From contig NC_077224.1 of assembly GCF_024763615.1 (NCBI RefSeq), positions 15,965,078-16,029,077 on the forward strand: 64,000 nucleotides of DNA, read 5' to 3'. The position numbers were made by a program, and so were the translations under genes. Of the stretch, positions 30,950 to 43,539 are shown piece by piece (position 1 is the first letter of the stretch; each line of letters begins with the position of its first letter). The DNA comes from Phlebotomus papatasi. Taxonomy: Eukaryota; Arthropoda; Insecta; Diptera; Psychodidae. Below the pieces are notes generated by a model. That model saw nothing but the letters and a program-made list of their open reading frames with translations. It did not search any database and had not been told where the DNA came from.

Positions 30950-32530
30950 AAAAATTTAGTACATGCATGTACTAAATAATCTCAAAGCTCATTTTTCTAG
31001 AACTTCTGTGAAAAAAAATTACGTGGCCAAATGATTTTCTGAGCGCAAAAATTAAAAGATGATTATTTTCTTTCAATACATGCATGTACTAAATTAATTT
31101 TATAAATATTGGAAATTAATAACCCGACGGATAAACATTTCAGTGAATAGGAAGGGAGTTATTTACTCTGAATAAATAGTAGCGGGCAGAATATTCTATA
31201 ATACTTCACTGTCTAATTTTACCCCTGACTGATGCTGCCCCGGTCTACCCTAATAAAATATAATTAAATATTTTAAAATAAAAATCACAATTTTCTGCTG
31301 CAAAAAAATAGTGTTTTATTTTTTCATAAAACAAACTTAGTTTCAAGAGAAATTTTTAGCACATGCATGTACTTAAAAAATTCATGACCCCTTATTTACT
31401 GAAGTCATTTGAAAATTTCATATTATCTACATTTTCTTATGTAAATTTACAAATAAAAATATATTATTTATCTTTAGTGAAAAAAATTTAAAAAAAGTTG
31501 TATGATAAAAAAATAAAAAATAGGTAGTATGATATTTTTAAGTAAAAAAGCATGTTTTTAATAAATGTTTAGCACATGCATGTACTAAAATTCTAGCTTC
31601 TTTACTCTATAACGTCTTTGAAAAATTATATTTTTTGTTAATTTTTTTTTTCATGTAAGTTTTAAAATAAAAATATTTAATAAATAAATAAATAATAATA
31701 AATTTATGTAAATAAATTATTATAAAAATTAAGATTTTTATAAGAAAGATTTTTTTTCAATCTATAGCAAATGCATGTACTAAACCAACTAATAGCCCCT
31801 TTATTTTTGAGAATTAAAAAAAATCATATGGCAGAATTTTGTCAAGTAAATTTTATATTATAATATTTTCTATTAAACTTTAATAATAAAAATACGAATT
31901 TTCTTTATTGAAAAAGTAAAATACATTTATCGCAATTATCGTTATGTTTTGTTTCTATAAAACGTTCAGTACATGCATGTACTAAATCTATTAAATGTCT
32001 GTAGTGAAAAATTAAAAGGTTGTATACTATATTTTTTTGTCATTTTTTTTTTTTAAATTTTTAGCACATGCTTGTACCAAACTAATTTCCAGCCTCTTTA
32101 TTCTCAAGCTTCTTTGAAAATTTTACATGACTAAATTTTCTCATGTATATTTCAAAATAAGAATATTAATTTGGTAGTAAAAATTTAAAAGAACGTACGT
32201 TTTCGTAATATAAAGTTTATTTTTAAGAATTTTTTAGTACATTAGTTGAGTTTACTAAAGCAACTCGAGGAACTCGAGGTTTCTTGAAAACTTTATATGG
32301 TTAAATTTTATCATGTAAATTTTATAGCTTAATATTTTCTAAGTTTTTTAAAAATAAAAATTACTAATTATTTCTCAAGCTTCCTTGAAAATTTTACATG
32401 ACTAAATTTACTCAAATAAAGTTTAAAATAAAAATATAAAATTGGTAGTTTATTTTTAAGAAATTTTTAGCACATGCGTTTACTAAATCAACTCATAACC
32501 CCTTTATTCTTGAGTTTCCATGAAAACTTC
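30950..32530. repeat. Degenerate tandem array centred on ACATGCATGT
   Basis: About nine copies of TAGYACATGCATGTACTAAA-type sequence lie near 30961, 31078, 31361, 31574, 31770, 31971, 32066, 32240 and 32471, mostly about 200 bp apart. The first is a perfect 24-bp palindrome (30954-30977). Each is usually followed by a block like TTTGAAAATTTTACATG and then AAAATAAAAATATT. The last copies are worn. Confidence 0.75.
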
Positions 32531-34020
32531 ACAACTTCATAAATTAATTATGAATATTTGTGGAAAATACAGGAACTTATATTTTTGTCACGATTCGTTT
32601 TTTGTCTATGTACTAAAAATTTAGTACTTCCATTATTTTTAAATCTTCAAAAAATTGTTAGATTTTGGTGAACGTAACGTCTCTTGACCTTAATCCAAAC
32701 CATTTTCTGCACAATTATTCGATAAAGTGTGTAACACACTGCTTGTACTAGATCACGTATGCCACATTTTTTTTTAGTACAAATCCAGTAAGATGAAAAA
32801 TATGCAAATTATTGATATGGAATAATTTTGTTAACATGATTATTTCACGTGATTCTTTTTTTTCTTTTTACGGATTAGAGTGAATTAGTTACTAAAATTA
32901 CCCCAAAACACAAAACAAAAAATGAAATCCTATACCGTCCGACTAGATAAAGCACAACAATCTCCCATAAATTATGAGAAGAAAAACCACCCCCTTATTA
33001 GGTGGTATCGTGTGCTCTTTTGTGCTCGCAATTAATTGATAAGCCACTGTAAGTCACGGCGTTTGAAGTCCATGCGACAAGTGAATGAATTGGCTTTTCC
33101 ACCATCTCATGCCCTTGCTCTCCTGGAAAATAATACGCCGGTGGAGTAGCGTGACCGGGTGTTTGTGGTTGAGGTATTTACCTCCCGAAAAAAACATTGT
33201 TTGTCACGATTAGGCGTTTCTCATGTGGCTCTCGCGTGGCAACTTCCTTGAGCCCATGAGTTGGCCTTTCTGAGCTCAGCCAGAAGATTGACTCCTCCGG
33301 TCGGAATTAGCACCCACAAAATGAATTATGGTTTCCAGAAGTCCTCTTAAGCGTCACAAGTCACACGGTTAGAATGGTTTATCTTGATTTGAACAGAGAG
33401 ACAATCATCCAGACTAAAATCTCATCATTTTCCACGCATGCACGAATATCCCGATTCCCAATGAGGAGGACTCTTTTTTTCAGCGATTCTCTCTCTGAGG
33501 ATCCACTTAAAACCAGAAATGTGCATCCACATTAAATTGCAACAATGAGAGGACGCGTGTCGGTGCTCTTATCGTGGCGTCCAAATTTCCAGCTGCCACG
33601 TGCCGTCCTTGCAAAGGGGCCTGGCAGAGTTACAGAGAAAATATCCAATCTTCCATTTAACCACTGCCAATCCACCAATCTGACATTAAATTAAAATCAC
33701 ACATTAATGGATTGAAAATTACACAAGACTGACTCACAAAGACACACACTCGGCATGGATTTTTTTTTTATTTAATGCAATTGCTAAAAGAACACATCAA
33801 TTCGTAATTTAATTTGTATTTTTCCCTTTTAGCAAGGAAAATCCATTGATTTGTGCCAACGGAGAGTGGTTGTGATTCTCAATGGAAAATTATTCACCAC
33901 GCAATTATGAATTAGTGCCACCCTCTTGATCTTTCATACATTCTTCCTGCAATTCATGGGGAGATGAGAGTCAAAGTGGACGATTAAGGAGGTTGTTGTT
34001 AGTAACAATTGTATTACTCA
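32531..34020. other. Non-repetitive island
   Basis: Especially 32930-33960 has higher GC than its surroundings and no repeats. No exon was recognised. It may be regulatory DNA, which is inference only. Confidence 0.35.
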
Positions 34021-34039
34021 ATAATTACAGCAATTATAA

Positions 34040-34463
34040 ATTTTTAGTACATGTACTAAAATTTAATTGTGTGTTCTAATTATCTACTAAGTTTGCTCTT
34101 GTAGTTTACAATATTCAACAAAAATGTCCAATATCCAATACCAAATAATTGAAAGGTTTTAGTGGAAAATATTACGTTAAATTTTAGTACAATTATTAAA
34201 ATTTAATGATGTTTGTTAATAATGTGCTAAGTTTGCTTTTGTAGTTTACAATATCCAACAAAAATGTCTAAAATCCAGTACCAAATAATTAAAAAGTTTT
34301 AGTGGAAAATATTACGGTTAATTTTAGTACAATTATTAAAATTTAATGATGTTTGTTAATAATATGCTAAGTTTGCTAAAGTAGCTTATAATATCCAGCA
34401 GCAGTATTCGACATCCAATATCAAATAAACAAATGTCTTCAGTACAAAAAATACCACGTATAA
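34040..34463. repeat. Three tandem units of about 141 bp
   Basis: Units near 34040, 34181 and 34322 each start with TTTTAGTACA and share TGCTAAGTTTGCT, ACAATATCCAACAAAAATGT and ATATTACG blocks. A fourth start is seen at 34464. Confidence 0.7.
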
Positions 34464-35575
34464 ATTAGTACAATTTGTAATGATTGAAAATGTTATCAAG
34501 GATTTTTTGTAACGGGTATAAATACTACAAAATAATATGTACTAGAAAAAAAGTATACGTACTAGAATTTGTAAGGAACGCTTTAAAATATTGCTTTACT
34601 ATTACAATTTGAATTAAAATTTATTTATGTACTAAACGTTTTTTTTAACAGTCTATTGAAAGAAACGGGAGAACTACTAAAATTGTTATAAAGTATTTGA
34701 CGTTCTGTATTGCATTTATAATTGTTAAATAGAAGAATAAAAACTTTATTTTTTTCATTTTTTGTGTACTAAAGCTTTTATAGATAAAATCTAATGAATA
34801 TGATTAGGAAAATTAAAGTATGTGATATTTCATGTCATAAAAAGACCAAGAAATCTTAGACAGACAAATCATGTTTTATTGTACTAATTTCAGAATTGAG
34901 AATGTAGTTTCAAAATGGTTGGTTTATTTCAGGCTTCAGCAGTTTGGGCAGTATTTTGATAAAAATGAAAATTGGCGAGTAATGAAATATTATTGACAAA
35001 GGCAAAATTTATAAAATATAAACAATTTTAATTTTTTAATGATAATTCAAAATTATTTACTAATTAATCTGAAGTCTTTACTTCCCAAATTGACTAAATT
35101 ACTTACTAACTAGAAATGTTTTACTATTTATTTCTAGCTTTTACGTTTAAAGATGAATATTGATTGCAAAAAGTTAAATAATTATTAACGAATATTTAGA
35201 ACAAGTGCTAAAATGTAATTATGTTTTTTTTATCACACATTTTCCAAATTAATTTTTTGAGCTATTGAAAATAAAAGTAACTGAAGCAACATTTAGAGTT
35301 TAGACGATTATATGAATTCTGTACTAAAAACGTATTATTTTAAGCAAACTGCGATTGAGAAGACATCACACATTGACGTGAGTAATTATAGGCGATGACT
35401 TCATTTTTGAAAAGTATGAGCTACAAGGAACACTCTTGAACCACAAAAGCATATTATATTTTTTTTGTAAATTAGGACATGTATTAAGGATTGTTTTTCA
35501 AGACACTTTCAAAAAACAGTTTATAACGACAGTAAAAACGATTTTTGTACTAAAGCTAGAATTAACGTTTCAATT
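34464..35575. other. AT-rich sequence, no gene recognised
   Basis: GTACTAAA-type words recur, as in the arrays on either side, but no regular unit is visible. Confidence 0.35.
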
Positions 35576-36080
35576 AGGGAGCTTCTATAGCTCTTATAAA
35601 ATGATTTTAAGTATAATATTAGTACATGTACTAAATGCAGTGTTTTATTTTAATTCCCTTACATGGACTGGGAGAAAATTAATGGATAGATGAATTAATT
35701 TAAAGTTGAAATTGGAATTAGAAGAATCGTGATGCTGTTATGATTATACTAATATCGTAACTTTAAATAATTTAATCTAAAAAACATATTAGAACCTTTT
35801 CTAAATTTAAAGATTATTGTAGTAAATTTAAAATCCTGATATAAATTCTATTATCTAATAAGTGAAATAGCTCCCATAGCTATTACAAAATTAATTTTAG
35901 TATAATATTAGTACATGTACTAAATGCCATTTTTTCAATTTCCTTACATACATACATTGAAAGAAAATGAATGGATATATGACTTAATTTAAAGAATTAA
36001 AATTAAAGGAATTCTGTTTCTAAGGCTGTACTAAAATCGCAATTCCAGTTATTTTATGTCTATAAAAAACATATGGTGCA
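35576..36080. repeat. Direct duplication, about 290-bp offset
   Basis: 35576-35790 and 35866-36080 share ATATTAGTACATGTACTAAA, TAGCTCT/CTATTATAAAAT-like sequence, CCTTACAT and AATGGATA. The words tie this to the ACATGCATGT array. Confidence 0.65.
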
Positions 36081-36920
36081 TTCTTTAATTTAAACTTTTT
36101 TCTCTCAATTTATGTACTTTAAGAAAATATTTGAAAGATTCACATCATTAATCAAAGAAACCTCCCTCTTAAGGCAATCTTCCTGACTCCTGACCAATTC
36201 GACTCACACTCCTCAATCTCCCTAAAATCAAGGGTGCGATGGAGTATTTTCATATAATAACATGAAATGGCATTGAATTGAGAATCAGACCAGAACGTTT
36301 GTGTTCTATTTCAGTTTCCACGAATTATACAGCTTAACTTTTTCTCCGGGATAATCAAATTTCCCATTTATCAAAGTGATACTGATCAGGTTCTCCTTTA
36401 CTATATCCATCCCCCGCTTTCCGACACTCTGGCTTTTTCGGCTGGTTAGGGGTAGATTGAGGGCACATTTATGATTTTCTTGTGGCCACGGCAAAGGAGG
36501 GTTATTGAGACAATTGAGAATTTTCACCGCAATCTCTTTCGGTGTGGAAGATGGCACTGACTGTGCCAGGGAGTTTAATTCAAATACACATTTTGGAAAA
36601 TTGTTAAAAGGGGGAAATACATGTGGTTTCCCATTTTCCTTAGCACACAGGACTCTATATCTGTAGAGGAAACCACCCACTAAAAAGATGAAGGTAACAC
36701 ACCAAATGGGGTGGAAAACTGCGTGCTGAATTATTTATAAACCAAAAACAACCACAATATACAACTCTCAGGGAAATTTATATGCATTTTAGGAAATTAT
36801 GTTCATCAATTTTCCTCTGTGAATGGCAAACATTTACAAAACAGGAGGTTAAAACTCAATTGGTGCCCAAGAAACAAATTCTTCTCCATTTCTATTTGTA
36901 CATGGAAAAAAGGATGCCAT
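36081..36920. other. Non-repetitive island
   Basis: There is a 124-codon open frame on the minus strand (36306-36680), but it has no ATG, no recognisable domain and no convincing splice sites. Confidence 0.35.
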
Positions 36921-36923
36921 AAA

Positions 36924-37246
36924 ATTGTTCGTAAATGTTTGTGAATTCCTATTGGGGCCTTACAAAATGTTCGTAAATCGTATAACCCAATAAAAAGTTC
37001 GTAAAAGTTTGTGCTTTTTTACAAGCATTGTTCTTAACATGATCACTTAATGAGCATTTTTTGTTCTTTTACAAACTTTTGTTCCTAAATTTTGTGTAAC
37101 TTTATTCAAAGTATTCGTAAAATTTGCCATTTGTTCGCACAATGTTTGTAAGAAAATTAAAAACTTTAACGAACTTTTTCTGTGTTATACGATTTACGAA
37201 CATTTTGCAAATCCCCAGTACGAATTTACAAACATTTACGAATATT
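36924..37246. repeat. Foldback family F (TTCGTAAATGTTTGTGAAT), copy 1
   Basis: TTCGTAAATGTTTGTGAATT opens and AATTTACAAACATTTACGAA closes. TTCGTAAATCGTATAAC on the left pairs with GTTATACGATTTACGAAC on the right. Confidence 0.75.
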
Positions 37247-37974
37247 TTTTTCAGTACAGAAAATCTCTGAAGATGACATTATGGAACCATGATTTTCTTA
37301 AAGTTTGATTTTAAACTTCTTTAATTGATTAAATTAAGTAAAAAAAAAGCTAACAAGAAGCTGGTTGAATTATCTGAAAACATGTCTCACAAAGGATTAA
37401 CAGTGTGCTAAAAAATGTTATAGACTCTGAGAAAATGTTTATAGACTTCTCAAAGAAGTATAACTTATGTAAAATTAAGACAAAATTTCTTACAAAAATA
37501 GTTTACGAACCTTCCCAAGGAGCATATTGAGGTTATAATGAGGTAATTATTTCAATTAAACATTACCATACACAGAGAATAAAAAGAGGTAATTTGGTGA
37601 TCTAAAAGAGACAACTCGTAATACAAAAGCGCCAAAAAATTGTCAAGGAATTTTTTGAAGTGTGTTGTCACCTTGAATACATTGTTTAGTATGACCCGAT
37701 AAGTTTTATATATCGTGAGATATTGCTGACTAAAGACATCTAGCGGAATGAGCTCTGTACTTTTTATTTCACGTAATATTTATATGACGTGAAGTAAATT
37801 ATATTTTCTATTATTATTATTATTATTTTCTGCAAAGCTCAATTAGATTTAAAAAAATAATTTTAATTATTTTTCGGAGGTGAATATGTTAAAATCTGCT
37901 AAAAAATTAACGTCAAAACATATCTGAAGCCGATATAAAAATTAAAGATATTTTTCAATTCAATTCATTGAATT
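37247..37974. other. AT-rich sequence, no gene recognised
   Basis: A short TATTATTATTATTATTATT microsatellite lies near 37812-37829. Confidence 0.4.
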
Positions 37975-38110
37975 GATTTCGTGGTGCAGTAAGTAAGAGC
38001 ATCCAGCTCTGTCAAAAAGATCCCTGTTTCACTTCTTGCAATTATTAGTTCGAATCCTGGCTAATGCAAAGAATTTAATATCTGAAAAGAGTCATTTTCG
38101 CATGTGGTAA
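37975..38110 (+). repeat. tRNA-derived SINE
   Basis: TGGTGCAGTAAGTAAGAGCA (37983-38002) is A-box-like and GTTCGAATCCTGG (38048-38060) is an almost ideal B box, 50-60 bp apart. The acceptor stem is not conserved, so it is not a working tRNA. Confidence 0.6.
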
Positions 38111-38975
38111 AACATAATTAAATACACCGCTTTTGTCCATAAACTCCAGGGCGGTCTATAATGGGCTTAGAAAAAATACTAATCAATTTAATTCCCGAGC
38201 TCAATATCTAAATGGGATATGTCGTGTGCCTTGACGATATGTTTCATATTCAGTTTAAGCTTCATAATTAAAAATAATAATGAAGGATAAATTCAGTGGT
38301 AATTGTAATTCCTAAAGACTTACTATTCCTTACGTAAGTCTGACCTCGAAAACTTACGTAAGTTTTGAACTAAAAGCTCAAAAGACTGACATATTTTTTT
38401 GGTCAGTTCTGACGTAATTTCCTCAGGAAAAATTATAGTAATATTGTGGTAAGACAGGGGCACGAGCTCAGAGAAATTCTAACTCATTTCAGTGACATAC
38501 GAATAACGTTTTTATTCTCATGACAAAATTTGCATATTTTAGCAAGATTTTGCTATTTGGGTTGTTATGAGTTTTTTTTTTACATTATACATGGTATAAT
38601 TCTTGTTAATAGCTTTTTGAGAGACCTTTAGGCTGCAGGCAATTTTGATAAAAATGTTCAATAAAAAACCAAATTTGGTAAGTACAAAATCAAAATTGAT
38701 AAATACAAAACCAAAATTGGTAAGTTAGTAAACGTTATAGGGGATGGTTAGAATTTTAACTGTGTTAATACAATGGTTAGACAGATCGTGCCATCAGGGA
38801 AGAGAGGATGAGATTGGCTAAGGCTTGAGAAGGCCAGGAAGCCTGTAGACAGCAGTGTCCGTTTTAAGTTACTGAGAAGGCTTGAGGTACCTTTCGATGT
38901 GTCCCTCTAGAAGTGTGCAAGTTATTAATTCAAAACGATTTGGTCACTAAAAAATTAGATTTTAGTCAGTTATTG
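38111..38975. other. No gene recognised
   Basis: Short AAAACCAAAATTGGTAAGT-type repeats occur around 38675-38725. The rest shows no structure. Confidence 0.35.
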
Positions 38976-38979
38976 CTTC

Positions 38980-39521
38980 AGAACATGTTTTAGATCAGAA
39001 AAATTTCCAGAAATCAAAATTCACGTAATTTTCTTTCTCAACTCTTTTCCATAAGCCGATCCCATTCTTCAATTCAATTCAATTTACAAAATTCAAAATT
39101 CAATTTAGTTCAATCTAACATAAGGTGTAAAAGACTGAAAGATATTATTCAAAATATTTGAAAGTAAAGAGATGTGAATTTTGATTTTATGAAATTTTCC
39201 TGATCTAAAAGGTATGCCAAATGCACAAAAAATCACTTTTATTCTGTAAAAAAACATCAAAATTGGTATTAATTCAAAATGATCAGGAAAATTTCATGAA
39301 ATCAAAATTCACATCCCTTTTTTCTAATACGATTTGCATATGTCTGTCTAATTCTTTCTTACTCCAAATTCGATTGAGCTAAATTGAATTTGGAGTGATG
39401 TTTAAAGTAAGAAGAAGAGTGCGAAAGAATGAGATAGACATATGCAAAGTACGTGAGTAAGAAAGGGATTCGAATTTTGACTTTATGAAATTTTCCTGAT
39501 CTAAAAGGTGTGTCGGAGCCA
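38980..39521. repeat. Two adjacent foldback family A copies
   Basis: Copy one spans about 38980-39217 (ATGTTTTAGATCAG to GATCTAAAAGGTATGCC). Copy two spans about 39278-39521 (ATGATCAGGAAAATTTC to GATCTAAAAGGTGTGTCGG). Both keep the AAGAAGAAGAGTGCG/ACTCTTTC core in some form. Confidence 0.7.
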
Positions 39522-41111
39522 TAAATTTGTAAGTTTGGTCAGTATAAAAAAATTATAAGTAAAAAAAGAATTTTGTAAATGCCAGACCTTTATAAAACTA
39601 TCGAAAAATATTCATTCTACAAGATAGACATTATGCTTCTTGGGATGGGAATTTCTGGTACTTCCAGGAGATCCCTGAAAGTCTGAGAAGTGGAATAATA
39701 AGAAAAGTTTTACCAATCGAGACAGAGATAATTGCTGAAATTCGCGCTAAAAATCACAAAGTCAATCTAATTTTATTTCTTTTTGTCCGAATACACCCTC
39801 TCTGGGATTCTTTTACGCCTTTTATTATTCGACATGGTCTTTCTGTGTTACGTCAGGAGATTTTGTGGGTGATTCCCCTGATCTGAGAGTGCAATATAGA
39901 CCACATTGTACTAATAAATCTTTGCTGTGCTCTCTTTTTTTTTTAATCAAATAGCCCAGAATATCCCAATAATTGGCACTTGAAGATAATTTAATTAGAA
40001 ATCAATTTTCTCTATTGATACTTCTTGGTATGGAGGGAAAATGAATGGGTTTTCTATTATACAAAGACTCTTTCTTTTGTGGGTTTTTTGTCTGCAAAGA
40101 GCTACTGCACTGTGCAAACATAATTCAATATGAATTATGCCACCCTTATGTATTAACCCGGAATCTGCATTTTAGCTGGTAAGAGAATGATAGGGTATAT
40201 TTATTTGGTTACTTAATAATTTTTCTGATTAAAAACATTCCAACAGAATCACCCAATCCAGACAAACATCCATCTCTTGATTCGTTTTAATTCAAATTGA
40301 TTAGAAGCACTTTGTTTGTCTAATCCCGCACAAGATCCACGGTATTATGCTAATGAATGAGATTTTTTTTACTTGGCAAAAATCTCCCTGAGACTTCAGC
40401 AAAAGGCTGACATGTGAATAATTTATTTTCTGTCATGAGAATCCCTTATTTGGACACACCATCATTGATTGAAATTTGTATCCCTTCTTGTACCAAAAAA
40501 AAATATGAGAAATGCCTCTAACAGAAAATAAACAAACATTTCCAGTGATATTAATTATTTGTTTGAAAATGATTAGGGAAATTTCAATGGAAAGTGCTAC
40601 TGTTGACGAATCGGAGGATTTTCTCTTTCCGGATTTTCCTGGAGGCAAGAAGAAGATGAGCAAATAGAGATTCTCTCAGTGAATGCAAAAAAAAACTAAT
40701 TGATGGTATTAATGCACAAGAGCAATATTAAATGGGGTGAATGTAATGAATCTCTCATTCAACCCTCGAGGATGAACAACCTTCCTCTAATATCTGCATT
40801 TGATTGACACTCAACGGATTCCCATTGTGCAACATTTGCCGCACAATATCTTTCACCCGCTTTTGAATTTCCGCCTATTTATTGTTGTGGTTCCAACTCA
40901 ATTTATAAATGGTACTTTGGAGTACTAAAATAAATATACTCGATATTTAAAATAAATACAATTCTCCACAATAAAAGGAATTGATGAAATTTGGAAAATA
41001 ACTGCGAAGAGTGTGTCTTTCTTCAAGAAAAAGAGGAAAGAAGACTTTGCAGAATGTTCCAACTGATTTGAACCCATTCAGAAAGGGACAGATAATCCTA
41101 ACCGGCTTATG
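39522..41111. other. Non-repetitive island
   Basis: A minus-strand splice-acceptor-like tract (CTTCTTCTTGCCTCCAG) ends near 40645, but I could not extend it to a convincing exon. No other gene signal. Confidence 0.35.
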
Positions 41112-42900
41112 TAGGTGAGATTCTTAACGTGAGCTAACTCGGAGTGCATGCAAATTCGATTTAGAGCTGAAGTTGGGAGACGCCATTCAGTTATCTTGAA
41201 TAAAATTCGTGAAATTATACAAGTTTTGTATTTGAACCAAAATGTCAAGGATTTGGATGAACTGACAGAAAAGTGTTATATGGGTGAAATGTAGACCAGA
41301 ATGTTCTCTATAATTTTGCCGTAGAACTTGACCTCATCGATTACTCAGAAGCCAAGATAAGCGAGGTTTTTTGTTTCTTAACTCGTTTTTTCATCCAGAG
41401 TGCCCCAAGTGTTCATTTGTTGAACTTCAACTAAATCAAAGAATTGTTGTATTTTGCGGGACTTTCCATTTAAACCCCTATTTTAAGTGTCTTGGTGGAG
41501 TAGAGGCAGTCAAATTGGCATCTGAGTGATTTCAAAGCGTTATTATGGGAAAAATCCATTTTTTCACACTTAAACGGCAAAATCGGAGTGATAGCGTAGT
41601 CTGAGTGGAAAATGATGTATGGACGAAATGTAGAAACAAATGTACTCTACAATTATGTTGAAGTAATCATCAAAATCGGTTCAGCGACAGTCGAGATAAT
41701 TGAGGTTATGTGATATTGAAATTGGTTTTTCGCCTGTGGCGCCCCTGGTGTTGGTCCCACGAAGTTCAAACATTCTAGAAAGTTGTAGCATTTGGTGAGA
41801 TCTTTCGTTTAAGCCCTCATTCATCAAAATCGGTCACATAGAACCGGAGATATGATTTTTTGAATTTCGTGAACTTTGACCCCTCATATCTCCGGTTCTA
41901 TTGAAACCACAGCGCGCATACGCACCATTTTGGAAACGTCCTAGACTGGACTACAACATACTAAAATTTCATTAACTTGCACAATGCCGTTTTTGAGAAA
42001 AGTGACTTTGAATTTCGATGAATTTTGATGCTATCACAGCGCCACCTGTGGTGACTTTTTGAACTTCCATCTGAAAGTGCTCATCGAGACGAAACCAAAA
42101 AGGTAAAATTTAGGTCGCTATGTTAATTAGAACCGGAGATAGAGGCCGGTCAATGTTCGAACTTTGACCCCTTATAGCTCGGGTCAGGGGTTATGGATCG
42201 ACTTAAGGTTTTTTTTGTTTGATAGGTATAATCAAAGGCTACAACATACTAAATTTTCAGCCCGATGCACAATGGAATTTTTGAGTTATTTAACTTTTAA
42301 GATTTAAAAATTTTCTTTTTAAAAAAAGCGCCCCTAGCGGTGGTTTTATGAACTTGCGATGTTAAAAGGAGAAGTGGCATTTCACGAGAGCTTTCCAAAA
42401 AGCCCTCACTTTTTAAATTCTGACAATTAGAACCGGAGTTATGGCCATTTTAAGAAATTTTTTTTGGACCCTTATAGCTCGGGTCAGGGGGGTCGGGGGA
42501 CCTTAAGTTTGGTATTGATGGAAAGCTCTAAGGCCCAGCTATAACATACTAAAATTTGAGCCCGCTGAATGCCATAGGGGCGGAGCTATTGAGAAAACAA
42601 AAAAAGGGGGGTCTTCAAAATGGCGGAAGGAGGGGTGGGGGGTGGGGGGTCTATGCACCAAGTTGCAATTTTCACCCGATATATAACCTTTGCCGAAAAC
42701 CGCAAGTCGATATCTTTTTTAGTTTAGGAGCTATTAAGCTCCAAAGAGCGGCCGGCCGGCCGGCCGGGAACGTAAATTAGCCACATATATATTCGTGATC
42801 AGGAAGTGCTGAAACACATTTTGGCCAAATTTGAGGTCGATCGGACGACATGAAATTTTGTTAGGATTATAGTAGGTGAGATTGTTAAGAATCTCACCTA
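41112..42900. mobile_element. 1.8-kb TA-ended element with about 300-bp internal modules
   Basis: TAGGTGAGATTCTTAAC (41112-41128) is an exact complement of GTTAAGAATCTCACCTA (42884-42900). Inside, a degenerate module starts near 41399, 41738, 42037 and 42327, each with GCGCCMCTGGTGG-like sequence, then GAACTTC, then AAGCCCTCA and GAACCGGAGATATG. CAACATACTAAAATTT and TATAGCTCGGGTCAGGGG also recur. A GGCC run (GCGGCCGGCCGGCCGGCC) sits near 42749. It has no transposase and no long open frame. Confidence 0.7.
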
Positions 42901-43000
42901 ATACGTTCTACAAGGTTGTTTAAATTTTGACCTTGAAAAACCTCAAGACAGAATATTTCAAGGTTATACAAAAAACGTGCATGTTTTTGAAAATGAAATA

Positions 43001-43219
43001 TAGGGGGAAGTGGGGCACCTTTGAAACTGGGGCACCTTTGAAATTGCGACTTTTCACCTATTTCTAAATAAAATTGAGCCATATCGTGATTTCATTTAGC
43101 TAGACAAACAGGTTGATAAGCTAAATTATATCACGATAAGGCTCAATTTTATATAAAAATACGTGAAAAATCCCAATTTCAAAAGTGCCCCACTTTCAAA
43201 AGTGCCCCACTTTCCCCTA
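43001..43219. mobile_element. 219-bp TA-flanked foldback, family D copy 2
   Basis: TAGGGGGAAGTGGGGCACC opens; reversed, the right end reads TAGGGGAAAGTGGGGCAC. It differs from the copy at 9011 mainly in the loop. Confidence 0.8.
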
Positions 43220-43322
43220 TTTTAAAAATCGCTTCTCCAATTGCAAAAGCAAAATAGAACCAAAGACTGCAAGTTGCTATATATAATCGATCACTCTTTA
43301 AGTCCAATAATACGAATACGAG

Positions 43323-43536
43323 TGTTATACGGTCTTCAGACCTAAGGTTTTGGTATATGGCTTAACTCATGTGATTCCTTTTCGAACAAGACTTTTAAGG
43401 GGAATATTTGTTTAGGATCGAATATTAAGGACAAATATAATCCATTACATTTTGAAAAATCAGAAAAAATGTTTGTTATTTAGATTTTTGAGACTTACGG
43501 AAACTGGGCTAAACCTCAAATCTGAAGCCGGTATTA
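43323..43536. repeat. Inverted-end element (ATACGGNCTTCAGATC), copy
   Basis: TTATACGGTCTTCAGACCTA pairs loosely with TCTGAAGCCGGTATTA, and ATGGCTTAAC with GGGCTAAAC in complement-like order. Related sequences lie at 23213 (left end) and 62873-63047. Confidence 0.5.
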
Positions 43537-43539
43537 GAA

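Noticed and set aside
36306..36680. 124-codon open frame on the minus strand
   Set aside because: It starts with GTG, has an upstream stop without any ATG between, and shows no domain or convincing splice sites.
37975..38060. Functional tRNA gene
   Set aside because: Only the A and B boxes remain; no acceptor stem or cloverleaf can be drawn.
42740..42770. GGCC run that might be a CpG-island or recombination signal
   Set aside because: It is a short simple repeat inside the 1.8-kb element; nothing else supports a special role.
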